The notes: generated from the sequence alone by a model not told the origin. DNA of 57,973 bases from Brucella thiophenivorans (GCF_002252445.1 NZ_NNRJ01000076.1:1-57973); one strand, 5' to 3'; counted from the stretch's first letter, positions 16,566-27,144 are shown. Numbers and translations: made by a program.

Positions 16566-16670
16566 TTTGCGGTTGCCGATAACGGGGCCGCCGGCACCAG
16601 AGAATTCGCCAGAATGGGAGTTCTGCCGCCAGTATTATGCATTCTTGTCGCTCTTAAGGAGGGCTTACAC
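16566..16670 (+). promoter_or_regulatory. Candidate ROSE-type RNA thermometer in the ibpA leader
   Basis: The leader is long and GC-rich with complementary segments (GCCGCC and CGGCA near 16588-16598 against CTGCCGCC near 16625). Its last part places TTCTTGTCGCTC just before the ribosome-binding site AAGGAGGG, so CTC-loop-GAG pairing can mask it. This matches the layout of ROSE elements, which control small heat-shock genes in rhizobia. The fold was judged by eye only. Confidence 0.45.
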
Positions 16671-17144
16671 ATGCGTCACGTTGATTTTTCCCCACTCTAT
16701 CGTTCCACCGTTGGTTTCGACCGTCTCTTCTCCTCAATGCTTGATACACTTGCATCGCCAGAAGGTTCGCAGTCCTATCCGCCTTACAATATCGAGCGGA
16801 CCGGTGAGAACGCCTATCGCATCACCATGGCTGTTGCAGGCTTTTCGGAAGGTGAAATCGAGATTGAAGCGCACCGCAATCAGTTGACCGTCAAAGGTCA
16901 AAAGGCCGAAGATGATGCTTCTGAAACAGGTGAAGTGCTTTATCGCGGCATTGCTTCGCGTGCTTTCGAGCGTCGCTTCCAGCTTGCAGACTTCGTCGAA
17001 GTTGCCGGTGCCAGCCTTAAAAACGGTTTGCTTCACATCGATCTCAAGCGCGAAATCCCTGAACAGATGAAACCGCGCAAAATCGAAGTCAGCAAATCTT
17101 CGGCAAGTGATGGTCAGCAGATTGAGGCGAAGACCGCCCACTAA
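16671..17144 (+). CDS. ibpA: Small heat-shock protein Hsp20 (IbpA type)
   Basis: The start at 16671 (MRHVDFSPLYRSTVGFDRLF) follows AAGGAGGG at good spacing; the frame upstream is untranslated leader. The 157-residue protein has the alpha-crystallin domain (YNIERTGENAYRITMAVAGF, EIEIEAHRNQLTVKG, RGIASRAFERRFQL, LKNGLLHIDL). The class is an ATP-independent holdase that binds unfolding proteins. A candidate RpoH promoter and thermometer leader suggest dual heat control. A bidirectional terminator follows. Confidence 0.93.
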   Translation: MRHVDFSPLYRSTVGFDRLFSSMLDTLASPEGSQSYPPYNIERTGENAYRITMAVAGFSEGEIEIEAHRNQLTVKGQKAEDDASETGEVLYRGIASRAFERRFQLADFVEVAGASLKNGLLHIDLKREIPEQMKPRKIEVSKSSASDGQQIEAKTAH

Positions 17145-17158
17145 TTTGCACAGCTAGT

Positions 17159-17192
17159 AAAAAAAAGCGGCGCATTTTGCGCCGCTTTTTTG
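17159..17192. terminator. Bidirectional terminator between ibpA and ltaE
   Basis: AAAAAAGCGGCGC, loop ATTTT and GCGCCGCTTTTTT form a perfect stem with A and T runs on both sides, serving the convergent genes. Confidence 0.9.
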
Positions 17193-17201
17193 GCTTCGTA
17201 G

Positions 17202-17246
17202 GCATGTATTCATCCCAAAACCGGCTCCCACTTTTGGGAGACATGC
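17202..17246. repeat. REP-like palindromic unit
   Basis: Outer arms GCATGT/ACATGC and inner arms CCCAAAA/TTTTGGG flank CCGGCTCCCAC. It is the reverse-complement form of the units upstream of gltB and ends 1 bp from the ltaE stop. Confidence 0.7.
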
Positions 17247-17247
17247 T

Positions 17248-18297
17248 TTAAGCTATGAGCTTACCAAACTGGTCGACTTCATCTTCCGTATTGGCAAAGC
17301 TTGTGACGAAGCGTGCGAAAATCTCGCCTTCGCTGATACGATTGACTTCGGAATGCGGTGGGTTCCAGTCATAGAAGATCACGCCCGCATCGCGCAGGCG
17401 ATCATAGACCGACTGCTTCATGATCGCGAAAACCTCATTGGCTTCCGGTTTCCATGCAAGGCGCATCTGGCTTGATGCATCGATATGGCGGGCAAGACGT
17501 GCAGAAAGCGCATTGGAATGATTCGCCAGATCAATCCACAGATTGTCGGTGAGATAGGCGTCAAACTGCGCTGCGATGAATCGGGTCTTCGAGAAAAGTT
17601 GAGCTGCGCGCTTGCGAATGAACGGTAGGTCTTTGGCAGTTGACGGATCCATGAAGACCAATGCTTCCGCACACCAGCAGCCGTTCTTGGTGCCGCCGAA
17701 GGAAACAATGTCAACGCCCTGTTTCCAGGTCATTTCCGCAGGCGTCATGTCGAGCGATACGAGTGCATTGGCGAAACGTGCACCATCCATGTGCAAAGGC
17801 AAGCCCGCGCCACGGCAAATCTCGGCAATGGTGGAAATGTGCTCCGGCTGATAAAGCGTGCCGACTTCTGTTGCCTGTGTGATGCTGACGGCCATTGGCT
17901 GACCGGCATGGACGAAAGCCGGATTGAAACGCTTGAGTTCGCGCTTGAGCAATTCAGGGTCGATACGGCCCATGGCGCCATCAATCGGATGCAGACGTGC
18001 ACCGCCGGTAAAATATTCCGGCGCGCCGCACTCATCTTCAATCACATGCGCTTCGCGATGTACAAGCGACACACCGCCGGGGCGGTTTACGCTGGCAAGT
18101 GCGAGCGAATTGGCCGCAGTACCCGTACCGACGAAGAAGACGGCAACTTCACGCTCGAACAACTCGTTGAATCGCTGTTCCACACGCTTGTCGATTTCGC
18201 TTGCGCCATAGGCGGCAGCAAAACCATCGGCATGCAGCGAAAGGCTTTCAGCGATCTTCGGATGGGCACCGGCCCAGTTGTCGGAAGCAAAATGCAC
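17248..18297 (-). CDS. ltaE: Low-specificity L-threonine aldolase
   Basis: This 349-residue fold-type I PLP enzyme cleaves L-threonine or L-allo-threonine to glycine and acetaldehyde. It has FVGTGTAANSLALAS, LHMDGARFANALVS with cofactor-binding Asp171, and SFGGTKNG with the Schiff-base Lys204. Length and sequence fit the bacterial beta-eliminating lyase/threonine aldolase family throughout. It is monocistronic, convergent with ibpA, and followed at once by a REP-like unit. Confidence 0.92.
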   Translation of the reverse strand: MHFASDNWAGAHPKIAESLSLHADGFAAAYGASEIDKRVEQRFNELFEREVAVFFVGTGTAANSLALASVNRPGGVSLVHREAHVIEDECGAPEYFTGGARLHPIDGAMGRIDPELLKRELKRFNPAFVHAGQPMAVSITQATEVGTLYQPEHISTIAEICRGAGLPLHMDGARFANALVSLDMTPAEMTWKQGVDIVSFGGTKNGCWCAEALVFMDPSTAKDLPFIRKRAAQLFSKTRFIAAQFDAYLTDNLWIDLANHSNALSARLARHIDASSQMRLAWKPEANEVFAIMKQSVYDRLRDAGVIFYDWNPPHSEVNRISEGEIFARFVTSFANTEDEVDQFGKLIA

Positions 18298-18851
18298 GTT
18301 GTTCTCCGCTCGCGTTATGGTGTTTGATGATAGGTCTATAGACGCAACGCGTTGCAGGCGTAAGACCTCTATGCGTTAAAAAACGGGCAGTTGCTGTCAC
18401 TTTTTAAGGCTTCTGCTGCCAGACTTGTGCCGTGCCAAACTGACGCAATTGGTGCTTTACGCAACTAAATGTTGCTTATGCATATTTGTGCGACACTTTA
18501 TTTCGCAATATGCTCAAAAAAATCATGTTTCCATCTTGTGAGCGAATTTGAATTCTGTCATACGTAATTAGGACAGCAATGCTGACTAATTCACTCTTGC
18601 TGTCCAATTCATCACTGCGATTGTCAAGTTTTGCCAGTCGTTGAAAGAGAGTGTCGCACAGATTGGGACAACCCGGCAGAAAGCGGCGCTTAATGAGACA
18701 GGGGAGTTTGGTGCCATCACGGTGGGCCGAGGTCGCTTGTCGAGCCTGAAAGACTAAGGCGCTTAAACAATATTCCCCGCGACGGTTTTAACTGTGCGCC
18801 TACGGAACGTCGTCCAACGCCTTTTCGACAAGGCTCCCACACATCTAGATC
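18298..18851. promoter_or_regulatory. Intergenic region between ltaE and gltB with a 9-bp inverted repeat
   Basis: Both divergent genes must have promoters here. GGACAGCAA (18571-18579) and TTGCTGTCC (18597-18605) form a perfect inverted repeat with a 17-nt spacer and AATT on both flanks, an operator-like layout. No convincing gene is present. Confidence 0.45.
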
Positions 18852-19006
18852 AAAGCGCATCCCGAAAAGTGGGAACCGGTTTTCGGATAAGATGCGCGGT
18901 GGAATAAAGCGTATGCCGAAAAGTGGGAACCGGTTTTCGGATAAGATGCGCGGTGGAATAAAGCGTATGCCGAAAAGCGTGAAGCGGTTTTCGGATGAGA
19001 TACGCC
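18852..19006. repeat. Three tandem REP-like units, 54-bp period
   Basis: Units start at 18852, 18906 and 18960. Each holds GCGCAT or GCGTAT, then CCGAAAA, a short core with GGGAACCGG, TTTTCGG and ATGCGC (third: ATACGC), and can fold into a hairpin. Units 1 and 2 are nearly identical; unit 3 differs (GCGTGAAGCGG). They end about 85 bp upstream of the gltB start, so they may lie in its leader. Confidence 0.85.
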
Positions 19007-19090
19007 TCGAAATCAGTTGCGGAACGAATAGCCGTTCCGGTTCATTATCGTATCGCGCGCAGGGTTGCGCGCTTATTGGAGGGAATGACG

Positions 19091-22000
19091 ATGCCGCATT
19101 TGACGCCATCTGTATCGCATGTGGATTTACACAACGGTCAGAACGGAACGGTCAAAGCTGCGACCAATTCCACCATAGTAAATCGAAAAACGCGAACTTC
19201 GGCGGGTACTCCCCCCGCCCAAGGCCTCTATGATCCGCGCAACGAACGCGACGCCTGCGGCGTTGGCTTCATCGCGCATATGAAGGGCCAAAAGTCGCAT
19301 CAGGTCGTCGAAAGCGGTCTGAAGATGCTTGAAAACCTCACCCATCGTGGTGCGGTTGGTGCCGATCCTCTGATGGGCGATGGCGCAGGCATTCTGGTGC
19401 AGATTCCAGACCGGTTTTTCCGGGAGGAAATGGCGCGTCAGGGCATAGACCTGCCAGAACAGAACCATTATGCCGTGGGCTATCTCTTTATGCCGCGCGA
19501 TGCTGAGCTGCGCGCGCATATTGAAGAAGTCGTCAAGGAAGTGATTGTCGCCGAAGGCCAGACTTTCATCGGTTTCCGTGAGGTGCCGGTTGATAATGCA
19601 TCGCTGTCAAAGGCACCGGACATTGCTGCAACCGAACCTTTCCATGTTCAGGTTTTCATCGGTCGCAGCGCGACGATTGAAACCGACGATGATTTTGAGC
19701 GCCGCCTGTTCGTGCTGCGCAAGGTCATTTCGAACCGTATTTATCAGGAAAATGAAGGCGACGATAAGGGCTTCTATATCGTCTCCATGTCGGCGCGCAC
19801 CGTTGTGTATAAGGGCATGTTCCTGGCCTATCAGGTCGGCAGCTATTACAACGACCTGAAAGACCCACGTTTTGAAAGTGCTGTGGCGCTCGTTCACCAG
19901 CGCTTTTCGACTAACACTTTTCCATCATGGCGTCTGGCGCATCCCTATCGCATGGTTGCGCATAATGGCGAAATCAACACGCTGCGCGGCAATGTTAACT
20001 GGATGGCTGCACGTCAGGCATCGGTGGATTCGGAGTTGTTTGGTAACGACATTTCCAAGCTCTGGCCGATTTCTTACGAAGGTCAGTCGGACACGGCCTG
20101 CTTCGATAATGCGCTCGAATTCCTGCATCAGGGTGGCTATAGCCTTGCGCATGCCATGATGATGCTGATCCCCGAAGCATGGTCGGGCAACAAGCTGATG
20201 TCGGACGAACGCCGCGCGTTCTACGAATATCATGCAGCCCTCATGGAGCCATGGGATGGTCCTGCGGCTGTTGCCTTCACCGATGGTCGCCAGATTGGCG
20301 CAACGCTGGACCGTAATGGTCTGCGCCCTGCACGTTATATCGTGACCGATGATGACTTTGTGATTCTCGCTTCTGAGGCTGGTGTTCTGCCGGTTGATGA
20401 AAAGAAAATCATCAAGAAGTGGCGTCTTCAGCCGGGACGCATGCTGCTGATCGATATGGAAGAAGGCCGCATCGTTTCGGATGAGGAAATCAAGTCACAG
20501 ATCGCACAGAAGCATCCTTACAAGCAGTGGCTTGCCAACACACAGCTCATTCTGGAAGACCTGAACCCGGTCGAACCACGCGCGCTGCGCAAGGATGTGA
20601 GCCTGCTCGACCGTCAGCAATCGTTTGGTTACAGCCAGGAAGACACAAGGCTTCTGATGTCGCCCATGGCCACGACAGGTCAGGAAGCCATCGGCTCGAT
20701 GGGGACTGATACGCCGATTTCGGCCATGTCCGACAAGTCGAAGCTGCTTTATACCTATTTCAAGCAGAACTTTGCACAGGTCACCAATCCGCCGATTGAT
20801 CCGATCCGTGAAGAACTGGTGATGAGCCTTGTTTCCTTCATCGGACCGCGCCCGAATATTTTTGACCTTGTTGGCACCTCGCGCCGCAAGCGTCTGGAAG
20901 TGCGCCAGCCGATCCTGACCAATGGCGATCTGGAAAAGATCCGCTCGATTGGTCATACGGAAGATCGTTTCGATACCAAGACGCTCGATATCACCTACAA
21001 TGTTGGTGAGGGCGCGGCCGGTATGCAGGGTGCAATTGAGCGCCTGTGCGACCGTGCGGAGGCTGCCGTTCACGGCGGTTATAACATTGTCATTCTGTCG
21101 GATCGTCAGGTCGGCCCGGATCGCATTCCGATCCCGGCGCTGCTGGCAACAGCTGCGGTTCACCATCACCTGATCCGCAAGGGTCAGCGTACATCGGTCG
21201 GTCTGGTGGTTGAATCGGGCGAACCGCGCGAAGTGCATCATTTTGCCTGCCTTGCAGGCTATGGTGCGGAAGCAATCAACCCATATCTTGCATTTGATAC
21301 GCTGCTCGACATGCATCGCCGCCGCGAGTTCCCGCCGGAAGTCGATGCCGATGAGCTGGTCAAGCGCTACATCAAGTCGATTGGTAAGGGCATCCTCAAA
21401 GTCATGTCCAAGATGGGCATTTCGACCTATCAGTCCTATTGCGGCGCGCAGATTTTTGACGCTGTCGGCTTGCAGACAAGCTTTGTCGATCAGTTCTTCT
21501 TCGGCACGGCAACGAGCATTGAAGGCGTTGGACTGGAGCAGATTGCGGAAGAAACCGTGCGTCGTCATACCGACGCATTCGGCAACGACCCGGTTCTGTT
21601 GACGGCGCTCGAAGTTGGTGGCGAATATGCTTACCGTATGCGCGGCGAAGCACATTTGTGGTCGCCAGACGCAGTTGCAAAATTGCAGCACGCTGTTCGC
21701 ACGTCCAACCCGGACACGTTCACCGAATATACGTCGATGCTTGACTCGAAGTCAGCGCAGGCAAAGACCATTCGTGGTCTGTTCGATATTCGTTTTGCGG
21801 AAGCAAGCGGACGCAAGCCGGTTTCGATTGACGAGGTTGAGTCCGCAACCGATATCGTCAAGCGCTTCTCGACGGGCGCCATGTCCTTTGGCTCGATCTC
21901 GCGTGAAGCCCACACCACGCTTGCACGTGCGATGAACGCCATTGGCGGCAAGTCGAACACGGGTGAGGGCGGTGAGGAGCCGGATCGTTTCTATCCGCTG

Positions 22001-23842
22001 CCGGATGGTACGCCAAACCCTGAGCGTTCTGCGATCAAGCAGGTGGCATCGGGTCGTTTTGGTGTAACAACCGAATATCTGGTCAACTCCGATCTCATCC
22101 AGATCAAGGTTGCGCAGGGCGCAAAGCCGGGTGAGGGTGGTCAGCTGCCGGGACATAAGGTCGATGCGACCATCGCCAAGACACGTCACTCGACGCCGGG
22201 CGTTGGTCTGATTTCGCCTCCGCCGCATCACGACATTTATTCAATCGAAGATCTGGCACAGCTGATCTATGATCTGAAAAACGTCAATCCGGCGGCTGAT
22301 ATTTCGGTCAAACTGGTGTCGGAAGTGGGTGTTGGTACAGTTGCGGCTGGTGTTGCCAAAGCGCGCGCTGACCATATTACCGTGTCAGGCTATGATGGCG
22401 GAACAGGTGCGTCTCCGCTGACGTCGCTCAAGCATGCCGGTTCGCCGTGGGAAATCGGCCTTGCCGAAACTCACCAGACACTGGTGCTGAACGGTCTTCG
22501 TTCGCGTATCGCATTGCAGGTCGATGGCGGTCTTCGTACTGGTCGCGACGTGATTATCGGTGCGCTGCTCGGTGCCGACGAGTTCGGTTTCTCGACTGCT
22601 CCGTTGATCGCTGCTGGCTGCATCATGATGCGTAAGTGTCATCTCAATACCTGTCCTGTTGGCGTTGCCACACAGGACCCGGTTTTGCGAAAGCGCTTCA
22701 AGGGTACGCCTGAGCATGTCATCAACTTCTTCTTCTATCTGGCAGAAGAAGTGCGCGCATTGCTGGCAGCCATGGGCTTCACCAAGCTTGAGCAGATCAT
22801 TGGTGAAACGCAGTTGCTCGAAAAGCAGAGCATGATTGATCATTGGAAGTCGAAGGGTCTCGATTTCAGCCGTATCTTCTACAAGCCGGTAGCCGAGAAG
22901 CACGAAATCTTCTGGACAGAGCGTCAGCATCATCCGATTGAAGATGTTCTCGATCGCACGCTGATTGCTGAAGCCATGCCTGCGTTGGAAAACAAGACGC
23001 CGGTGAAAATCAATGTCGACATCAAGAACGTCGACCGTTCAGCAGGTGCGATGCTTTCGGGCGAAGTGGCCAAGCGTTTCCGTCACAAGGGTCTGCCGGA
23101 TGACACCATTGCTGTCACCCTGCGCGGTACGGCTGGCCAGTCCTTTGGTGCTTTCCTTGCACGCGGTGTCTCGTTTGAGCTGATCGGCGATGGCAACGAC
23201 TATATCGGCAAGGGTCTTTCGGGTGGCCGCATTGTCATACGTCCGCCAGAAGACACGCGTATTGTTGCGGAAAATTCGATCATCGCAGGCAATACCGTGC
23301 TCTACGGTGCGCTTGAAGGCGAGTGCTATTTCCGCGGTGTGGCAGGCGAGCGATTCGCCGTGCGTAACTCTGGTGCCGTGACTGTTGTCGAAGGCGTGGG
23401 TGATCACGGCTGCGAATATATGACGGGTGGCGTGGTTGTCGTTATCGGTCAGACGGGCCGGAACTTTGCAGCCGGCATGTCGGGCGGTGTTGCCTATGTG
23501 CTTGATGAAGTCGGTGACTTTGCACAGCGCTGCAACATGGCGATGGTCGAGCTGGAACCGGTGCCGGAAGAGGATGACATCCTCGAAAAGCTGCACCATC
23601 ACGGCGGCGACCTGATGCACAAGGGCCGTGTGGATGTATCGGCAAACATGACGCGCCACGACGAAGAACGTTTGGTGCAGCTGATTGCCAACCATCTGCA
23701 TTACACCGGCTCTACGCGTGCCAAGGACATTCTCGACAATTGGGAAAGCTATCGCCCGAAATTCGTGAAGGTCATGCCGGTCGAATATCGCCGTGCTCTG
23801 GAAGAGATGGAGCGCATGCAGATCGGTGTCGCAGCTGAGTAA
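19091..23842 (+). CDS. gltB: Glutamate synthase (NADPH) large subunit
   Basis: The 1583-residue enzyme combines 2-oxoglutarate with ammonia from glutamine to give glutamate in the GS-GOGAT cycle. It has an N-terminal class II glutamine amidotransferase whose nucleophile is Cys56 in [10 protein letters not shown], implying a cleaved propeptide of about 55 residues. Next come the central domain and the FMN-binding synthase domain ([37 protein letters not shown]). The 3Fe-4S cluster Cys are in [12 protein letters not shown], and the C-terminal beta-helix is GXGXG-rich. ATG at 19091 has GGAGGG about 7 nt upstream; another ATG at 19085 is too close to it. It forms an operon with gltD. Confidence 0.97.
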   Translation: MPHLTPSVSHVDLHNGQNGTVKAATNSTIVNRKTRTSAGTPPAQGLYDPRNERDACGVGFIAHMKGQKSHQVVESGLKMLENLTHRGAVGADPLMGDGAGILVQIPDRFFREEMARQGIDLPEQNHYAVGYLFMPRDAELRAHIEEVVKEVIVAEGQTFIGFREVPVDNASLSKAPDIAATEPFHVQVFIGRSATIETDDDFERRLFVLRKVISNRIYQENEGDDKGFYIVSMSARTVVYKGMFLAYQVGSYYNDLKDPRFESAVALVHQRFSTNTFPSWRLAHPYRMVAHNGEINTLRGNVNWMAARQASVDSELFGNDISKLWPISYEGQSDTACFDNALEFLHQGGYSLAHAMMMLIPEAWSGNKLMSDERRAFYEYHAALMEPWDGPAAVAFTDGRQIGATLDRNGLRPARYIVTDDDFVILASEAGVLPVDEKKIIKKWRLQPGRMLLIDMEEGRIVSDEEIKSQIAQKHPYKQWLANTQLILEDLNPVEPRALRKDVSLLDRQQSFGYSQEDTRLLMSPMATTGQEAIGSMGTDTPISAMSDKSKLLYTYFKQNFAQVTNPPIDPIREELVMSLVSFIGPRPNIFDLVGTSRRKRLEVRQPILTNGDLEKIRSIGHTEDRFDTKTLDITYNVGEGAAGMQGAIERLCDRAEAAVHGGYNIVILSDRQVGPDRIPIPALLATAAVHHHLIRKGQRTSVGLVVESGEPREVHHFACLAGYGAEAINPYLAFDTLLDMHRRREFPPEVDADELVKRYIKSIGKGILKVMSKMGISTYQSYCGAQIFDAVGLQTSFVDQFFFGTATSIEGVGLEQIAEETVRRHTDAFGNDPVLLTALEVGGEYAYRMRGEAHLWSPDAVAKLQHAVRTSNPDTFTEYTSMLDSKSAQAKTIRGLFDIRFAEASGRKPVSIDEVESATDIVKRFSTGAMSFGSISREAHTTLARAMNAIGGKSNTGEGGEEPDRFYPLPDGTPNPERSAIKQVASGRFGVTTEYLVNSDLIQIKVAQGAKPGEGGQLPGHKVDATIAKTRHSTPGVGLISPPPHHDIYSIEDLAQLIYDLKNVNPAADISVKLVSEVGVGTVAAGVAKARADHITVSGYDGGTGASPLTSLKHAGSPWEIGLAETHQTLVLNGLRSRIALQVDGGLRTGRDVIIGALLGADEFGFSTAPLIAAGCIMMRKCHLNTCPVGVATQDPVLRKRFKGTPEHVINFFFYLAEEVRALLAAMGFTKLEQIIGETQLLEKQSMIDHWKSKGLDFSRIFYKPVAEKHEIFWTERQHHPIEDVLDRTLIAEAMPALENKTPVKINVDIKNVDRSAGAMLSGEVAKRFRHKGLPDDTIAVTLRGTAGQSFGAFLARGVSFELIGDGNDYIGKGLSGGRIVIRPPEDTRIVAENSIIAGNTVLYGALEGECYFRGVAGERFAVRNSGAVTVVEGVGDHGCEYMTGGVVVVIGQTGRNFAAGMSGGVAYVLDEVGDFAQRCNMAMVELEPVPEEDDILEKLHHHGGDLMHKGRVDVSANMTRHDEERLVQLIANHLHYTGSTRAKDILDNWESYRPKFVKVMPVEYRRALEEMERMQIGVAAE

Positions 23843-23910
23843 ATGAATATCATAACGCGGTGCTTGTGCGCCTGAAATGGCGCACGGCACTGTGATAGGA
23901 GCATAGAACA

Positions 23911-25365
23911 ATGGGTAAGGTTACTGGTTTTCTTGAGATCGACCGGCAGGTAGCGAAGTACCAGCCAGCATCGGATCGCATTCGTCACTTCCGCGAATTC
24001 ACTCTGCCGATGACGGATGGTGAAGTGCAGAAGCAGGCGGCACGCTGCATGGACTGCGGCATTCCGTTCTGCCACGGTGACACTGGTTGCCCGGTGAACA
24101 ATCAGATCCCCGACTGGAACGATCTCGTCTATAACAACAACTGGGATCAGGCGATCCGAAACCTGCATCTGACCAACAACTTCCCGGAGTTTACTGGGCG
24201 TATTTGCCCGGCTCCTTGCGAGGAAGCTTGCACGCTCAACCTTGAAGATACACCTGTTGCAATCAAGACTGTTGAACAGGCACTTGGCGATAAGGCCTAT
24301 GAGTTAGGTTATATTGTTCCGCAGCCGTCGGCACAGAAAACCGGCAAGTCGGTCGCGATCATTGGTTCCGGTCCTGCAGGTCTTGCTGCTGCACAGCAAC
24401 TCGCACGCGCTGGTCACATGGTTGATGTTTACGAGCGCGAAAGCCGTCCCGGCGGTCTGCTACGTTATGGTATTCCTGACTTCAAGATGGAAAAGCACCT
24501 GATCGACCGTCGTGTTACGCAGATGGAAGGCGAGGGCGTTCGTTTCCTTTGTGGGGTCAATATCGGCGTCGACAAGCCGCTGCGCGGTCTGCTCGATACC
24601 TATGATGCCGTGCTTTATTCGGGGGGCTCTGAAAAGCCGCGTCCTGCTGGCATTCCGGGTGCGGACCTTGAAGGCGTGCATGATGCGATGCCTTACCTCG
24701 TTCAGCAGAACCGTCGTGTTGGCCGCGAAAACATTGAATCCGTTGCATGGCACGAAGCCCCGATCCTTGCCGGTGGCAAGCATATCGTCGTTGTCGGTGG
24801 TGGTGATACGGCTTCTGACTGCGTGGGCACGGCCTTCCGTCAGGGCGCTGTTAATGTGACCCAGCTCGATATTCGCCCACAGCCGCCTGAAAGAGAAGAC
24901 AAGCTGAGCGTCTGGCCTTATTGGGCTACCAAGATGCGCACGTCTTCCAGTCAGGCTGAAGGCGCTAATCGCGAGTTTCAGGTCGCAACGCTTGAGTTTA
25001 TCGGCGAAGACGGCAAGCTCACGCATGTGAAGTGCTGTCAGGTTGATGATCAGCGTAAGCCGATTGCTGGCTCCGAGTTCTTTATCAAGGCTGATCTCGC
25101 TTTCATCGCTATTGGCTTTTCTGGTCCCGCAGAAAACAGTGTGTTGCATGAAATGACGGACAAGCTCGAGATCGCAACGGATCGTCGCGGCGGAACGTCA
25201 GTCAAGGCCAATGATCGTGATTATCGCACCAATGTCGACAAGCTCTATGCGGCAGGCGATGTGCGTCGCGGTCAATCGCTGGTCGTCTGGGCAATTCGTG
25301 AAGGTCGTCAGGCAGCCCATGCAATCGATGCTGATCTCATGGGATCGTCTGTCCTACCACGTTAG
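23911..25365 (+). CDS. gltD: Glutamate synthase small subunit
   Basis: The 484-residue partner of GltB supplies electrons from NADPH. The N-terminal Cys motifs (ARCMDCGIPFC, GCPVNNQIPDW, CPAPCEEAC) bind two 4Fe-4S clusters. FAD is bound at VAIIGSGPAGLAAAQ and NADPH at VVVGGGDTASDC, and LYAAGDVRRGQSLVVWAI is the second FAD motif. It lies 68 bp after gltB with TAGGAG before the ATG. A GC-rich bidirectional terminator follows. Confidence 0.97.
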   Translation: MGKVTGFLEIDRQVAKYQPASDRIRHFREFTLPMTDGEVQKQAARCMDCGIPFCHGDTGCPVNNQIPDWNDLVYNNNWDQAIRNLHLTNNFPEFTGRICPAPCEEACTLNLEDTPVAIKTVEQALGDKAYELGYIVPQPSAQKTGKSVAIIGSGPAGLAAAQQLARAGHMVDVYERESRPGGLLRYGIPDFKMEKHLIDRRVTQMEGEGVRFLCGVNIGVDKPLRGLLDTYDAVLYSGGSEKPRPAGIPGADLEGVHDAMPYLVQQNRRVGRENIESVAWHEAPILAGGKHIVVVGGGDTASDCVGTAFRQGAVNVTQLDIRPQPPEREDKLSVWPYWATKMRTSSSQAEGANREFQVATLEFIGEDGKLTHVKCCQVDDQRKPIAGSEFFIKADLAFIAIGFSGPAENSVLHEMTDKLEIATDRRGGTSVKANDRDYRTNVDKLYAAGDVRRGQSLVVWAIREGRQAAHAIDADLMGSSVLPR

Positions 25366-25370
25366 AGATG

Positions 25371-25500
25371 TGTTATTTCGGCTCTGGCGATCTGCAAATG
25401 GCGTGTTTCTCGCTTCCGTTGCTCACGTACCTTTAAGTACGCTGCGCGCCGGTTATCAAACCCCACAATTTTCGATGCTCCAGCTCCGAAATCTCAACAG
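25371..25500. repeat. Putative interspersed element with short inverted ends
   Basis: ATTTCGG at the left is complementary to CCGAAAT at the right (about 25374 and 25486), with further partial matches inward. A palindromic centre, CGTACCTTTAAGTACG, lies at about 25429-25444. It has no coding frame and sits in the gltD 3' region. I recall similar blocks in related genomes but cannot verify copy number. Confidence 0.35.
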
Positions 25501-25517
25501 CTCTAAGGCTAGAGAAT

Positions 25518-25552
25518 TAAAAAGCCCGGCTCGAAGCCGGGCTTTATTTTTT
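25518..25552. terminator. Bidirectional terminator between gltD and the permease gene
   Basis: AAAAAGCCCGGCT, a 2-nt loop and AGCCGGGCTTTATTTTTT form a perfect GC-rich stem with A/T runs on both sides. Confidence 0.92.
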
Positions 25553-25555
25553 GTT

Positions 25556-26959
25556 TTAGCTCTGCTGGCGTTTCTTGCGAATTGCCAGATAGACAATTCC
25601 AAGAAATGCGAACCAAACAGGTGTCACTTTCAGCGCGACAGCCGTATCTGGCTGCTGTGCCAATGCCCATAGAATGAAGGCGAAGAAGGCAAAGACCATG
25701 ACAACGGAAGCGCGTCCTCCGGGTAGCTTGAAGGTCGATTTTTTATGCAGATCAGGACGCTTGCGGCGATACTGAAGGTAAGATGCGAGAATAATCGACC
25801 AGATGAAGATGAACAACAGTGCTGAAATTGTCGTGACGATTGTGAAAACTTCAATGATGCTATCGCCTGCATAAAGCAGCACAACGCCTGCAAGCAGGAA
25901 GATACAGGAGAAGAACAGCGCATTTACTGGCACTTTACGGCTGTTCAGTTTGCCTAACGTTTGCGGTGCCAGACGCGAGGTGGCCAGACCATAGATCATG
26001 CGCGAGGTCGAGTAGATGCCGGAATTGGCGCTCGATGTTGCAGAGGTCAGCACGACGAAGTTCACCACATGCGCCGCAATGCCAAGACCGGCCAGCGAGA
26101 ACATAGCAACAAATGGGCTTGAACCCGGGTCAACCTGATCCCACGGAATAACCGTGATAATGACAAAAAGTGCACCGACATAGAAAAGTACAACGCGGAT
26201 CGGAATCGAATTGATCGCCTTTGGCAGATTGCGCATTGGATTTTCTGTTTCGGCGGCAGCGGTACCGACCAGCTCGATACCCACGAAAGCAAAAACTGCA
26301 ATCTGGAAGCCAGCCACAAAGCCGAAAAACCCGTTCGGGAAAAATCCACCATTGGCCCATAGATGCGTGACCGATGCCTGAGTGCCGTTTGGCAGAGCGA
26401 AGCCGGTAATCAGCATATAAGCGCCAGCCAGGATAAGTGCGACAATGGCAACGATCTTGATAAGCGCGAACCAGAACTCAATTTCACCGAAGTTGCGAAC
26501 GTTCGGCAGGTTCAATAGGAGCAAGACCCCGATCAAGCCAAGTGCTGGAATCCACAGTGCGAGATCAGGATACCAGAATGACATATAGCCAGAAACTGCC
26601 ACTACATCGGCAATGCCGGTCACAATCCAGCAGAGCCAATAAGTCCAGCCGGTGAAGAACTGCGCCCAAGGGCCGAGATAGTCGCCTGCGAAATCAGCAA
26701 AAGAGCGATATTCGAGATTGGACAGAAGGATTTCACCCAGTGCACGCATCACGAAGAACAGCATGAAGCCAATGATCGCATAGACCAGCAGGATAGACGG
26801 CCCCGCGAGCGAGATTGTCTTGCCCGATCCCATAAAAAGGCCGGTGCCTATAGCGCCGCCAATGGCGATCAGCTGGAGATGTCGATTGGTTAGATTGCGT
26901 GCAAGATGGGGTTCCTGCTCCCCGTTGTTTTCAACGGGAGGCTTTGATGCAATGTTCAT
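25556..26959 (-). CDS. cycA: Amino-acid permease, CycA-like (D-Ser/D-Ala/Gly)
   Basis: The 467-residue protein of the AAT branch of the APC superfamily has about 12 hydrophobic helices. The family N-terminus is clear: LARNLTNRHLQLIAIGGAIG, then TGLFMGSGKTISLAGPSILL. FVGIELVGTAAAETENPMRN is the conserved segment of proton-coupled amino-acid symporters. CycA transports D-serine, D-alanine and glycine; exact specificity is inferred. It is monocistronic and convergent with gltBD. Confidence 0.87.
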   Translation of the reverse strand: MNIASKPPVENNGEQEPHLARNLTNRHLQLIAIGGAIGTGLFMGSGKTISLAGPSILLVYAIIGFMLFFVMRALGEILLSNLEYRSFADFAGDYLGPWAQFFTGWTYWLCWIVTGIADVVAVSGYMSFWYPDLALWIPALGLIGVLLLLNLPNVRNFGEIEFWFALIKIVAIVALILAGAYMLITGFALPNGTQASVTHLWANGGFFPNGFFGFVAGFQIAVFAFVGIELVGTAAAETENPMRNLPKAINSIPIRVVLFYVGALFVIITVIPWDQVDPGSSPFVAMFSLAGLGIAAHVVNFVVLTSATSSANSGIYSTSRMIYGLATSRLAPQTLGKLNSRKVPVNALFFSCIFLLAGVVLLYAGDSIIEVFTIVTTISALLFIFIWSIILASYLQYRRKRPDLHKKSTFKLPGGRASVVMVFAFFAFILWALAQQPDTAVALKVTPVWFAFLGIVYLAIRKKRQQS

Positions 26960-27077
26960 TCATATGCCTCTTATGCAATGCGGCTGCCTGCGCCAAATGC
27001 CCTTCGGGCTGCGCGTGACCCTGATAGACGAGGAATTCTGAAATGTGAACTCTGTGAAATATAGCATTTAGAATAAG

Positions 27078-27104
27078 AAAAGCCGCAAATATCACGGCTT
27101 TTGT
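27078..27104 (-). terminator. Terminator of the SGNH-hydrolase gene
   Basis: AAAAGCCG and CGGCTTTT form an 8-bp stem with a 9-nt loop. On the minus strand it is followed by TTTTCTT, about 40 bp past the stop at 27145. Confidence 0.75.
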
Positions 27105-27144
27105 CTAATATTGCAGTCTGTTTTCTTGAAAATAATCTTACTAT

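Noticed and set aside
18852..19006. CRISPR-like array
   Set aside because: The three units abut at a 54-bp period with no unique spacers and each is internally palindromic; no cas genes are present.
20495..21691. 398-codon minus-strand frame inside gltB
   Set aside because: It is long, but antisense to a conserved essential gene, Arg/His/Cys-rich with no domain, and explained by codon bias. Other antisense frames in gltB, hemH and the ABC ATPase gene were rejected for the same reason.
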